DNA of 64,000 nucleotides from Siphonodentalium dalli (Eukaryota; Mollusca; Scaphopoda; Gadilida; Siphonodentaliidae), in assembly GCA_032622095.1 (NCBI GenBank), contig CP136063.1:70721980-70785979 (forward strand), written 5' to 3'. The notes under the pieces were generated by a model that was not told where the DNA came from, did not search any database, and saw only the letters and a list, made by a program, of their open reading frames with translations. Both the position numbers and the translations under genes were made by a program. Of this stretch, positions 24,352 through 35,700 are shown piece after piece (the stretch's first letter is position 1; every line of letters begins with the position of its first letter).

Positions 24352-24561
24352 TTACTTGAAGTTGCCAAAAGCCTCGACCAACCGATGCGCGTCCCCGTTA
24401 GACGGATTGCTTTTATACCAGTCAAACTTCCAGGATGTATATATGGTATACTGAGGCACATGCTCACGCATTTCACTCACTCCTTCATTAGCCTGCTTGA
24501 ATTTCGACTTTTGCCATATACCGATGTAGGCTGTGTTCCAATGCATGTAGTACGCATTACG
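24352..24561 (-). CDS. Putative terminal coding exon of an unrecognised gene
   Basis: A minus-strand frame of about 69 codons runs from just after a TAG that could serve as a splice acceptor (TATATAG, 24562-24568) to a TAA at 24352-24354. The composition is like a globular protein, rich in W, Y and K (motifs MHWNTAYIGIWQ and WKFDWYKSNPSN), unlike the low-complexity frames around it. I do not recognise the family. It lies downstream, in the direction of transcription, of the other putative minus-strand exons (26718-29813). It could be an alternative last exon of that gene, the last exon of a separate gene, or chance. The acceptor has a poor polypyrimidine tract. Confidence 0.3.
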   Translation of the reverse strand, partial: RNAYYMHWNTAYIGIWQKSKFKQANEGVSEMREHVPQYTIYTSWKFDWYKSNPSNGDAHRLVEAFGNFK

Positions 24562-24779
24562 CTATATACCCAATCTGGTCAGTGATAATTTAAACATGGC
24601 GATAAATTGACCCGTAGAGTGTCATGAGATAGGTCACGACTTAAAGGGGGAAATATGAGCAATAAAAACAATACCAATATCCATAAAAGATTAATAACAT
24701 GCTAAACAAAATCTAGGTAAGAAATATGAGGCTGTGATGTGTAAAAAATTAAAGGTCAAAATGAAATTTTTGGTTTTTA

Positions 24780-25255
24780 AAGTTATGTCCCTGCCCCTAT
24801 TTGAACACATCTGAACCCTAGTCAACCAAGGTCCATCCATACCAAATATAAGCTTTATCAGCACAATATTACTTGAGAAGAAGTCATTGTAAGAATTACT
24901 AAGTTATGGCCCTAGTTTCTCAGCTAATCAACCTGGTGACCTCATTTGAACAAATCTGAATGGGAGCCACCTAGGGAACATCAACACCGAATATGAACCC
25001 ACTAGGCCTTATAGTTCTGGAAAAAGAAGTCGTTCTAAGAATTACTATGAAGGATTAGAGTTGTGGCCCTGCTTTTTCAACTAAATGACTTGATGATCTC
25101 ATTTGAACAAATCTGAATGAGATTCACCTAGCGAACATCTACACCAAATATTACGCATTACGGTTCTGGAGAAGATGATTCTTGACAGACAGACGGACGG
25201 ATGGATGAGGAGTGATGACTATAGCTCTATCGGAGACTTCGTCTCAGGTGAGCTA
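24780..25255 (+). repeat. Molluscan-type dispersed repeat with internal ~130-bp sub-units
   Basis: It contains three diverged sub-units, each with TTATGTCCCTG/TTATGGCCCTA, ATTTGAACAAATCTGAA, a CACC(A/G)AATAT word and GAGAAGAAG. It ends with GACAGACAGACGGACGGATGG and a GACTATAGCTCTATCGG-type terminus. Relatives lie at 41320-42170 and 42940-43290. I know this word set from bivalve genomic sequence; the exact repeat name is not known to me. Confidence 0.65.
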
Positions 25256-26717
25256 AAAATGGCACCATTTTCCACTCAATCTAAATTCTTATTTTGGAAT
25301 GTAATAAAATGATGACCATAATGGTCATTGTCCTGTAATCATATTTTGCAATCTCATCCCTATTAAGTTGAATTAGCTTTGTCCTCGAGAATTGCAAATG
25401 GCAATGAACAGATTGAAGTCTATTGGGCTATAGATGATCTCGATGGACCATGGACATACTCGAAAATGGCAGTATAAAAAGAAAAGCATGTTGATAAAAA
25501 TGTTTTTTATTCATAGGTAGTGACTGAATAATATCATTTGTGAAACCCAGAATGCTAGGTATAATCATGGTAAAATAAACCAACACTGGTAGATTCTGAA
25601 CGTGTATGCATTTGTGATATTCATACAATTGATATGAACACTGCTAGTAACCTATGTTACAACTACAACCTCTATGCAAATAAGTTTTGGTTTTTAACTA
25701 GTTTAAAACAAACATTTCGTGGTGGGATAAAGTATATGAAAAACTCAGTGATTATAAAAACTCAAAATTACAAATGAAATTTAGAAGGAAAAAGGTATTG
25801 ATCATACCCAGAATTTAACATCAAGCAGACCAAGAAACGTTTGTAAAATTCACACAGGCATTTTTAATTATAATGCCACAACTGATGTAATAAATAGAGG
25901 AATTTATCAACTGAGTTCACTAAATTGATTTAAGCCAAGGTTTACTGAGGCTCAAATACAGAAGTTTCAGATCGTAGCTATGCAAACTATGGAAGTGAGA
26001 GTTTATAAGATTACATTAGAGATGTAACTATAGGCTCTTAGATTTGTTTCAAACTGTAAATCATACAAGAAAATAAAAATCACCAAACTGAATGTGCATT
26101 TATAATTCCAAATATGACACAAGAGTATTACAAAATTTATAGTGATGTTTAATGATTGAATTTCCATCTGCACTCAGCAATATTTTTTGCTGCAATGTCA
26201 TTATCCTATTGGAAAACCTAAGCTATTTGAAAACCATTATCATTGTAACAAGATCAATATTTCATCGAAATCACTGGCAGAGAGTCAATAGAATCCTGCA
26301 AAAGCAATTAATATCTAAACTTTTTCAGTTATTCACATAAGCCACACCTGCAGTGTTTTACTGCAGTGTTTTACTGCAGTATCACCTACTAGTAGTTCTA
26401 CAGACTACGTCACATGTGTGGGTTCAAAAACCAGCAAATATCATTATTTGAGAATGATATTATGGACCTTCTCGCAAGTATATCAAAACAGCAAACAGTA
26501 CTTTATTTGGAAACATGAATATTTATGAGCTGTTGTGAGTTGGGGATTCCCCCTTTTATCTCCGATATCAATTTAAGCACCATAGTCTCTAGACCTAGTG
26601 ATGATTGCAATGAAATTGTCTCGCTTCAAAGAGACTGTTTAGAAACTCTAGTTTCAAAATAATTATATGGAAATGACTATATATACATGAATATAAATCA
26701 TCAGAATAATAATATAA
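25256..26717. other. No gene recognised; includes a short TGCAGTGTTTTAC duplication
   Basis: AT-rich sequence downstream of the putative last exon at 26718. A 13-base word, TGCAGTGTTTTAC, is duplicated at 26350-26375. No other feature was seen. Confidence 0.4.
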
Positions 26718-26848
26718 TCATTGAACGAAATATAACAAATTCATTTGCAGACTAAGCATGTTCCTTGAATATTTAAGCTGATAGTTGTCTGGAAAACTGA
26801 GAATCTTGTCCATGATATCCTCTGCTCCATCCACAATTGTAAACTCTC
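26718..26848 (-). CDS. Putative last exon of an unrecognised cellular gene
   Basis: On the minus strand an AG (GATTTGAG, ending at 26849) is followed by an open frame of about 43 codons ending in TGA at 26718-26720. It begins GEFTIVDGAEDIMDK and has clear protein-like composition. The phase fits: the exon at 27801-28028 ends one base into a codon (AAA-G before GTGAGT), and this exon supplies the two bases GA to complete a glycine codon. The acceptor lacks a strong pyrimidine tract; a better-looking TTGTTACAG lies 16 bases upstream but gives the wrong phase. I do not recognise the protein. Confidence 0.42.
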
Positions 26849-27800
26849 CTCAAATCATACCTGTAACAAATTCAAGGTTCCTGATTTATCAATTATGTAT
26901 ATATATATATATATATTATAAATATAGCAGATGTCATTTGTAAGACTGCTCCAAAGATTAGAAATTATGCCTACTGTTCATCAACTTGATTGGATAATGC
27001 TGACTTCACATTAGGAAGAATCAGATAGTCATGTTAGTGTAATCATCAGCCTGACAACAACATTTTTCAGGATTCAGTGATCTCTCAACCTGTAAAATGC
27101 TAAATTGAGGAAACTCATAGTTACCTCTAAACATGTCCTACCAATTACTGAATGGGAATATGTCTTCTGTACAAAACAGCCCCATATAGAATAATAATTG
27201 CATGCTTTTAAAACTGAATAACAGAATCCACTGTGTATACAATAGGTTAGATAGGAATTCCTTGTTTCAAAGCAAATAAATAAATCTACATGTCTTTAGA
27301 CCACAGTTTCAAGAGACTATTTTGAGGACAGTCCTAATGATAAATATGAGACTATATTTAAATGAGATCCAATAACCCATGATGCATTGGCTTGGTGCTT
27401 GTACATACTGACAAAATAAGAAACAAATACGCATCAAAGAATCTGTGGTCCAGTTGTGGCATTAAAAATGAATAAGCTTGGGCAGATCTATTATTAATGT
27501 CTACTGGACACATCGGCCATAACTTTGGAAAAAAATCGATGTAAGAAATATGCTGTTTGTAAATACTTTCCCCCTGCATGTTTGTTCATCAATATCTGAA
27601 CATCATTAACATCCGAAACATGATGACTAAGATATAAAGCTTCAAAGTTGTTATGGATGACCCGACGGAGCGAATTTATATATCCCCAGCTAGACTTTGT
27701 TAATAATAGATTGATAGAAGGAAGCTGAATATCAAATGCTCAAACAAAACTGGCTCGGAAGAAATGAAAGAGAATGCAATACAGTAATCATTGTACTCAC
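26849..27800 (-). other. Putative intron
   Basis: It would lie between the two phase-compatible putative exons. It starts on the minus strand with GTGAGT at 27795-27800 and ends with AG at 26849-26850. No repeat or gene was recognised inside apart from the TA tract. Confidence 0.4.
26893..26921. repeat. (TA)n microsatellite
   Basis: Simple alternating TA tract inside the putative intron between 26849 and 27800. Confidence 0.85.
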
Positions 27801-28028
27801 CTTTGACATTATATCTTGACCCGATTTCCCATGGTACAAAACTGAAGAAACAAACATCTGATTGTTTGTAAGCGGCAAAATGAAGCTTGTCTATGTATTT
27901 GTTGATTACTTCTTGAGCCATATTTCTCTTGTTCCTCTGCCTTGAAGTAGGTGTGATGTCAATTTCATTGGTATTACTAAAATTAGAAGGTATAACCGGC
28001 TTGTTAGGATTCAGAAGTACATGTAAAT
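27801..28028 (-). CDS. Putative internal exon of an unrecognised cellular gene
   Basis: Minus-strand open frame of 228 bases ending at a strong donor (AAAG|GTGAGT). The C-terminal part reads like a folded domain (motifs INKYIDKLHFAAYKQ and FFSFVPWEIGSRYNVK), preceded by a polar, asparagine/proline-rich linker. With the acceptor TTGAG|AT at 28028 the exon takes one base from upstream, which matches the one-base remainder of the exon ending at 29659. The acceptor is weak; the TTTTAG at about 27980 is an alternative that would give a shorter exon but breaks the phase match. An internal ATG at 27919-27921 with good context could instead be a start codon. Family unknown. Confidence 0.5.
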
Positions 28029-28059
28029 CTCAATTTTTTTAAATGTCTGTGAAAACACC

Positions 28060-28534
28060 CTTAAAGATATTCGATCCGATCAGAGGGTCCTATATTACTA
28101 TTTCTTTGGCGTTGGGGTAAAAAATAATTCATTCGAGTCGAGGACCTACCCATCAACGCTCAGGGAGATCAGATATCAATATTTGAAGTTTCGTTATTTC
28201 TATTCTTTCTGGCCTAGAACACAGTCAAAACTGCGTTATTATTACTACTTGATTTTAGAGTTATCCATCCTTGTCTGTTTGAATAGTGTTTTGGTGTACA
28301 CATCTTGAACAGATTACGACGTTGAGGGCAATTATTATTACTCATCTGGAGAAATAACAAATTGTAAAAATCAATATCTAATAACTCTCAGGTTTGTTTG
28401 ATGGGTTCCTCGACTCAAATCAAATATTTTTTACCCCCGAAGCCAAAGAAATAGTAATATAGGACCCTCTGATCGGATTGTTGTTGTTGAAATCTGTTGA
28501 GATGGGGACCCTCTGATCGGATTGAGTACCTTTA
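28060..28534. mobile_element. MITE-like element with ~95-bp inverted repeats
   Basis: The left arm 28071-28167 and right arm 28385-28480 are diverged reverse complements sharing CCGATCAGAGGGTCCTATAT, AAATAGTAATATAGG and the GAGTCGAGGA/TCCTCGACTC core. The right end carries a second partial terminus (GGACCCTCTGATCGGATTG at 28506-28524). There is no coding capacity. A more decayed copy is at 4205-4620. Confidence 0.75.
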
Positions 28535-28619
28535 ATAGTTCTCCAAATGTAATTTCATTTTCGAAGTAAAGTTCAGCTAACAATTATCCTAAATTAAATT
28601 AAACTTTTTGTCTTACTTA

Positions 28620-29420
28620 AAAAAAAAAAATTATTAACTTTTTTTTTGGTTAAATAGAGCTAGTAACTCAATGTAATTTTTTTTTTTTAAGAGTGAATAT
28701 TTTTCAAAAAAGGGCCATAACTCAGTGATCAGAAAGAAAATGTTTTGAGTTATTGCACCATGCATAAAGTGCATACAGACAGATGAATGAACAGATGGAC
28801 GACTCGACGGATGAATGATGATTTGTCAATCTGGATGTCGATACTATGTTTACTATACTATGGTAACATAAAACAAAAATTTATGGACGCAATCTCTAGT
28901 AAGTCAATATCCATTCCCTCAGATCCACAATTACCATAACAAATTACAAATGAATCTGATTATACATGTACTTGCCCAAGTTAAAAGCTGAAATATTCTT
29001 CATATACAAAAACCAAGAATGTCCAATTAAACAAGGGCCATAACTGTGGTAAAAATGTATGGACGAAACCCGTAGTAAGTGAGTATCCTTTCCCACAACA
29101 TGTGTTATCAGCATGTCAAGGGACAACAAAATCTGATAATTGATGCTCGAGTTACAAGGTGATATGTTTGTATAGGCACAAAATTAAAAAGTTTTAAAGT
29201 CAAACAAGGGCCATAACTCTGGTGAAATTTAATGGACCAAACCAGTATTATGTGGGTATACTTTTCCCAACCTAGTATGTGGGTATACTTTTCCCAACCA
29301 TGCCAAAGGACAACGAATTGCGATAATTAACACCCGAGTTAAAAGTTGATACGTTCGGACGGACTGAAGGATAGACAAATGACAGAGCCCTCATCTATAT
29401 GCCCAAACCCACAACCCAAC
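28620..29420 (+). repeat. Molluscan-type dispersed repeat with 'GGGCCATAACTC' sub-units
   Basis: Three sub-units each begin with (A)AGGGCCATAACT (about 28699, 29033 and 29208), followed by 'ATGGAC-AAACC' and '(A/G)ACAAC-AAT' words. An 18-base stretch, TATGTGGGTATACTTTTC, is duplicated at 29249-29293. The repeat ends in GGACGGACTGAAGGATAGAC. The same 'GGGCCATAACTCTGTCAAAATATATTGG' phrase type occurs in the 1744-bp satellite, which suggests a common ancestry. Confidence 0.6.
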
Positions 29421-29658
29421 GCTGAGAAAAAAATGTGATGAATTGGCAGACGGTGAATCTAATATAAAAACGAAGTACCACTATTATTAGATCAGCATGA
29501 CAAGAAATTTGATGATGAATTTTTGAAGGTTTTCATGTTTCAAAAAACCTTCAGTGTATCACTGATGACACCGAAATTCTAATAGTTATCTGCAATTTAC
29601 ACATATATTGTTGTTTTGAAAAACAATTGCCATTTAAGATTTACCAAGTTTAACTAAC

Positions 29659-29813
29659 CTGCCAATTGAGTAGACACTGGGTAACATTTTCCAATGTGAC
29701 AAGGATCCTCAGACCATAAGATGGTCAGATCATGGAATGCTTATTATTTGTCTTGGGAATAGTTCAACCAGTCTTGTATGATGACATGTGAATTTCTTCG
29801 TTCAAAACTGACG
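29659..29813 (-). CDS. Putative exon with two consecutive in-frame TAA codons
   Basis: Strong acceptor (TTTTTTTTGCAG, ending at 29814) and good donor (GGCAG|GTTAGT at 29659) bound a 155-base segment. One frame is protein-like on both sides (NSHVIIQDWLNYSQDK, then FHDLTILWSEDPCHIGKCYP) but is interrupted by TAATAA at about 29741-29746. The donor phase (one base left over) fits the next putative exon at 27801-28028. Either this is a decayed exon, the true acceptor is the AG just after the double TAA at 29740, or the upstream half is chance. I do not recognise the protein. Confidence 0.4.
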
Positions 29814-29820
29814 CTGCAAA

Positions 29821-30400
29821 AAAAATAATAATAAAAATATACATATTTTAACAAATGGACCGCATTGTCAACCCCTTGTGTTGGCAGCTTACTGGTAAGG
29901 TGAATGAATTTGCCATGGTGGCTCACTTTAGAAGATAGTTTCACATGTGTTTATCCTTCATTCCATGGCAGCTGATCAGTATACCAACAATGATACACAA
30001 ATATTTTATTTTTGATAGCAAAAGACTGAAATTGAAAATTTTCAAAAGTCCAATAAGGGCCACGACTGCTAAAATGAAATGAGAAAAGATGTATGTGTTC
30101 AGGTATACTTCGCTCTTCTCTTTGTGATGACCTCACTATTTAAAGGGAAACTCTATCTGATAACACAGACTTGAGTTCAGAGGCAAACTGTTCATGTTAT
30201 CAGTAACTGGAATAATGGAGGGTTGGACAGATAGACAAACAATATGTATCTCAAATTTGTCTCCTGATGACTAAAACATAAGTGTGGATCACTGGGTTTG
30301 GTTTTCATTGTAATTAAGGTTTCAACAACAAGATACAGGTATAATAAAAGGTCGCAGACCACATGTCCCCCGACTTGAGTGGTAAACTTCATGATTGGAT
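29821..30400. other. No gene recognised; partial 'GGGCCACGACT' repeat
   Basis: Around 30040-30075 there is a diverged AATAAGGGCCACGACTGC repeat phrase. Otherwise nothing is identifiable. Confidence 0.4.
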
Positions 30401-31235
30401 ATCCCAGAGTTTCAAATCTCTACATTTAAAACTGTAGAGGAATTGATTACACCATGAAGGTACCCAATCTCATCCAAAAGGCAAAAATGTTCCAAATTTT
30501 CTAAGTCGAAAACCCCCCAAAAATATGGAAAAAATTATATTTTTTATTAGCTATATAGATGTTGCAAATCACCAACATGTTAGGAACAATATCCCAGAGT
30601 TTCAAATCTCTACGTTTAAAACCGTAGGAGGAGTTGATTACACCATCAAGGTACCCAATCTCATCCAAAAGGCAAAAATGTTCCAAATTTTCTAAGTCGA
30701 AAACTACCCCAAGAATATGGAAAAAATTATATTTTTGATTAGCTATATAGATGTTGCAAATCACCAACATGTTAGGAACAATATCACGGAGTTTCAAATC
30801 TCTACGTTTAAAACTGTAGGAGGAGTTGATTACACCATGAAGGTACCTAATCTCATCCAAAAGGCAAAAATGTTCCAAATTTTCTAAGTCGAAAACCCCC
30901 CAAAAATATGGAAAAAATTATATTTTTTATTAGCTATATAGATGTTGCAAATCACCAACATGTTAGGAACAATATCCCAGAGTTTCAAATCTCTACGTTT
31001 AAAACCGTAGGAGGAGTTGATTACACCATCAAGGTACCCAATCTCATCCAAAAGGCAAAAATGTTCCAAATTTTCTAAGTCGAAAACTACCCCAAGAATA
31101 TGGAAAAAAATATATTTTTGATTAGCTATATAGATGTTGCAAATCACCAACATGTTAGGAACAATATCACGGAGTTTCAAATCTCTACGTTTAAAACTGT
31201 AGGAGGAGTTGATTACACCATGAAGGTACCCAATA
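30401..31235 (+). repeat. Tandem repeat, ~191-bp unit, organised as ~383-bp dimers
   Basis: Units start at about 30401, 30591, 30783, 30974 and 31166 with ATC(C/A)C(A/G)GAGTTTCAAATC. Diagnostic differences (CCCAGAG versus CACGGAG, CCATGAAGG versus CCATCAAGG, CCCCCCAAAAAT versus CCCCAAGAAT) alternate, so units 2-3 equal units 4-5. The array ends at 31235, followed by GGACACACGAACAGACGCAT and CTATAGTCCTCCGACG, a molluscan-type repeat terminus. Long minus-strand frames across it are a by-product of the unit length. Confidence 0.92.
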
Positions 31236-32169
31236 TCGGACACACGAACAGACGCATGGACGGACGAGGGTCATTTCTATAGTCCTCCGACGTAACTGAT
31301 TCACATTGCAAGTTGGGAGTATTAATTTAATCAGAGCACATAACCTTCAACAAATTAATGAATGAGATTAATTTAACTATTTAACTATTGCCTATCTAGT
31401 TATCATATTCATTTGACAATCATCGAGATGAATCTTACCATTTTGTGCTGGCCAGACAGACATCTGCATGTCAGTCTCTCATTAGTGAATGCATTTTCTT
31501 CAGAAATGAGTGAGGCTGTTTGACAGTCAGGCTTCAACACTGCAGTAGTGGATTCTTTTGGAGAGTTGGAATGAAGTTCTTGTACATATGTTGTAGTTCA
31601 CAGGTATCTTCAATAACATCAATTTGAACATACAACACATAAATAATACAGGTCAATTATATCACAAGGTAGTTTAAAAATGAAAATTATGGAGCATGAT
31701 GTGATCTGAGAACTATCAGCATTTAAAATAGTAACATAACAGCAGCATTTAAAATAGTAACATAACAGTAACAATATAAATTTTTCCAGAAGCTACAAAT
31801 GTCTATACTTTGATATGCACAAGGCTAGAGGTTGTTTAAGAAATTCTTTTGAATATACACTATTGAAATTTGGGCAGAGTTGTTAATTTGATTATTCAAG
31901 ATTTTGGTGATAACATCAACCATAAATTAAACTCATCCACAAATAAAAAAAAAAATATAGAAATTTTTAATGAAAAACAGTTAGTCCTCACTACGATGTG
32001 GCATTCTAAAAGAATTAAATTTCACATTCTAATAGCTCAAATGAATCTGATCATCCATAACCCCCCCTCCACCAAGACCCCAAACTGCCCATCCAGCCCA
32101 AAAAGCGGTTAATTTTATGGAACCCAGCATCATTATTTTAAAAATGTTGCTCTATACATCCGTTGATGC
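31236..32169. other. Mostly unexplained; one candidate minus-strand exon at 31442-31541
   Basis: On the minus strand ACTACTGCAG (acceptor) is followed by an open frame containing LKPDCQTASLISEENAF and CRCLSGQHKM, ending at ATG|GTAAGA (donor, 31441). Its phase does not join directly to the exon ending at 29659. It is therefore only a possible further exon of the same gene or of another gene. A direct duplication, GCATTTAAAATAGTAACATAACAG, sits at about 31719-31768. Confidence 0.3.
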
Positions 32170-32310
32170 CACAATAGCAGGGAGCGCTACCCACAGGTCC
32201 CTGGGGAAAATAACTAAAATACCAATATAGACTATACACTGGTATAGTCTATATTGGTATTTTAGTAATGTTCCCCAGGGGCAGTGCTGCTACCTACTAT
32301 TGTCTTACAG
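32170..32310. repeat. Large hairpin (39-bp arms) downstream of the Helentron
   Basis: The arms 32199-32237 and 32242-32280 are reverse complements with a few mismatches (CCCTGGGGAAAATAACTAAA...), separated by a 4-base loop. Weaker pairing (ACAATAG...GCAG) extends outwards to about 32170 and 32310. It lies about 0.49 kb beyond the stop codon of the RepHel ORF and could mark the element's 3' end, or be an independent short fold-back. Confidence 0.8.
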
Positions 32311-32769
32311 GGATTAGTCACGGATGTAGGCTTCAACAGGGAGCATGTTGTGTATCTGCGCCTGTTGTTATATTAGTCACTGTTTTCCAGATTATGTCAT
32401 AATGGGTGTTTGTTAAAAATGACATATTCTAAAATAAAAATATTACCATTGGATAGTAAAACTTACATCTATTTAAAATAGAATCTGACCATTGGCTGAA
32501 AATAGTAAATTCCCCTCATCTTTAATCCGGGCTTGGGACCGGCAGACTTGTATATAGTCAGGCAGATTTAAAATTATTTTATGGATACAAAAAAGGCGTT
32601 GAAAGGAACTATTCCTTTTTTCATAATAGCATCATTCATTAAGATCAAATTGAAAATATTCACATGTTAATTTAGGTAAAAATCTTCAAGAAATAATAAT
32701 GTCATTCAATAAATAATACACACGACTATATTCAATTATGAGATGTGAAACATGTACATCCCCATGCTT
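32311..32769 (-). other. 3' flank of the Helentron ORF
   Basis: AT-rich sequence without genes between the hairpin and the stop codon of the 1842-codon ORF. It may be the 3' untranslated and terminal part of the element. Confidence 0.4.
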
Positions 32770-35700
32770 TCAAGTTGTAGAACTTATACAAACTGTTACA
32801 GCCTCATGATAACTGTAGTATGTTGGTGTTACCGAGGCCGTTATTCTTAATGCGGTTTTAGCATATACATGGTCTATTAAGGTTCCACCTTCAGTGGTGC
32901 ATTCTCCAACTAGTTGTCTGTATCCTACACTTTCAAAGATTCTGCATATGGAAGAACTTTCCGTTTTGTTCAGGTTCTGGTTAAAATCTCCCAAAACTAA
33001 GGTGTGCTCATAGCCTGAGAGAATTTGTATGAGTTCACGGAGCTTGTTCAGAAATAAGGATAAATCATATTTAGGAGTTCTATAAAGAACTACAATCACT
33101 AAATCATGGGTCAGGTCAATCAAGCTATAGTATTCAAGATTTGTAATATTCAGAGTGAAGGGTCTTATTTGAGAGTTGTCATGAATGTAAACACCCACAC
33201 CTCCATATTTTTGCGTTTTTAATTTGGCAAACAGTGATTTAGAATCGTCATAGGAAGAATGCCTGGAGTTATGATGGAAGGTATGATTTTCCCACAATAA
33301 AACATCACACTGTTCTTGGCATGTTGTTAACCATGTCTCTGTTAGTGCTATACATTGCATAGAACTGAACCTGTGATCTGGCCTCATATCCCCAAAATGA
33401 GCAAATAGTCCCTGAATATTGTGGAGCAAAATGTTGGTTTCACCATGCATTACTGGACTATCATCAATGAATTTTGGCATGTCCTCTAGAGCCTTCGAAA
33501 TAGTATCATCACAATATATTTTAGAGCTCAAGTTCTCTGAATTACAGCCCTCAATTGATAACCCATTCAAACTTGTCACTCTGCTCAGTGCAACATAACT
33601 CATTCCTGGTGCAAACACATTATCTAATGTAACCACAGCTTTCTCGACAGTGATTCCCTGAACTTTGTGAATTGTACATGCATAACAAATCATGACAGGA
33701 AACTGTCTTCTGACTGTTCGAACTTTTGTTTCTAGGTACTCTTCGAGAGCCACAATTTTCACAGCTGACTCTCCAGTGCTGGTTGGATATTTATTATCTC
33801 TGCCAATAGAGTTATCATCAAATGCCACAAAGATTTCTTTTGTTTTTATGTCATCAGAATCCATATTTCTCATCTCAATGATTTCTCCCATTGAGCCATT
33901 GACTAGTCCTTGACCTAAGTCCAGATTTCTAATTAGCATTACCCTGGCACCCACAGCTAGTTGAAGTTCAGGTAATAAAGCACTTTGAACATTCTGATAA
34001 GGTTTATCCCTCTTCCTCAGAATATTATCAGATTTCACATAATCCTCTGCTACACATTCACATATGTTACCAGCAAACTTTTCATTCATCACTTGTTTGT
34101 TATAGGCATTAACTTTTTTTTTGGTACAACAAATGTGGAGAGCATCTGGGATTTGCTTATTAAAACAACTGGCTATTATTTCCTTGTCTTCACTATCAAG
34201 TTGTTCTGATTTCTCTTTGATTCTACATCTATTCAACATATGTGCAAAGACAGCATCTTCTTTCTGACGCATGATTTCAGTCAGCTCAGCTATTTCAAAT
34301 GTCGGATTGAAAATATCCTCTCCATCACCAGTTTTTACAAAGAGCTTTTGGTTATTGAACACTCTGACTGGTGGTAGTTGGTAAAAGTCTCCAACCAAAA
34401 TGACAGTCACTCCTCCAAAGAGTACCTCATCTGATGATCTTTTGATCTGAGTAAGTCTCTCATGTAAATACAGAAGTAGTCTTTTAGAAATCATGCTGAC
34501 TTCATCAACTATTATGGCCAACACACTGCGAAAATTACACCTCATAGTGCTGACTCTAGTTTCTGGAATTCTGATTATTGGGATTTTTAATCTTGCAGGA
34601 ATAGAGAAGGTTGAATGCAATGTTGACCCTTTGATGTTGTGAGCTGCAGTGCCTGTTGGGGCCATCAAGAGAACAGTTTTATCATCAGGATTAACAGCCA
34701 CTTGTGATAGCAGTCTTGTCATTTCATAATAAAGACATTTAATCAAGTGTGATTTCCCGACACCAGCCCCTCCTGTCAAAAACAGATGAATAGGTACCTT
34801 AGATTGTGCACCTTGGACAATATCCAAACACCAACTTCTAATTTCATAGAATAGTGTTCTCTGTTGTTCATTCATAGATCTCAACAGTGGTAAAATCTCT
34901 TCTTTTGTGTATTTAAGATCAGCTTTCTCTGAACTTGGACCATCAGACGAGGTACCAAGTGCAAATTCATTTTCACAGTCCAAATTTTCATCATCTTTCA
35001 CAGTTGAAGTGACTTTCCCTTTCATTTCTAATTTCTCTAATTCCGACTCAGGACATAATTTGGCCCAGGCATCTTCCATATCTACATTCTTCATCACTTC
35101 TTGAGCATTTTCTATATCATTTGCACGAGGCTCAAATGCTTCTCTATTACTATCTACGATGGATTTCACAGATTGTGTCAGGTTACTTCCACTGAGTTTG
35201 ACATGTCCATTTTCATAAAAATCACTGAACAGTATGAATGGAGTTGGTTTCAACTGTTCATCATATCGATGTGGCAAATATAATTGCAGAATGCCATGGT
35301 AAAAATTTTCTGGTACATTAGACTTTGGGTATCTTGGAAACTTTAAAATTGCATCTTCAGATCTTGTTCTTTTCTGGATATAACCAAGATTGTTTTGTAA
35401 TCTGAACACAGTTTCAGTGATATCTGAGTCTTTCACATTGTCTGCACCTTTGGGCACCTGCGATTTTGCTAGTACTCTGTATTGAGAACAAAATGTTGCC
35501 AAGCTCATGCTATCAAATTCGTTCATTGCTGGTCTTTCTTTGTATCTGTCAACCAAATTTGTCATCCAGATGTTGGATGTGTTCACATTTATATATTTGA
35601 GAGGTAAGCTCATTCTTGTGGGATTTTCCCCTACTGGCACAAACTGTACTTTTCTAGAACATTCTTTCATGCTAAGGTTACAAACTCGGAATATGCTCTC

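Noticed and set aside
29951-30136. Coding exon after TTTCATTTTAG on the minus strand
   Set aside because: It overlaps a diverged copy of the GGGCCATAACT-type dispersed repeat, so the splice-like signal is probably fortuitous.
30501-31243. Minus-strand repetitive protein of two related ~120-codon frames
   Set aside because: The frames follow the 191-bp tandem unit and its dimer. There is no start context, domain or sign of coding constraint.
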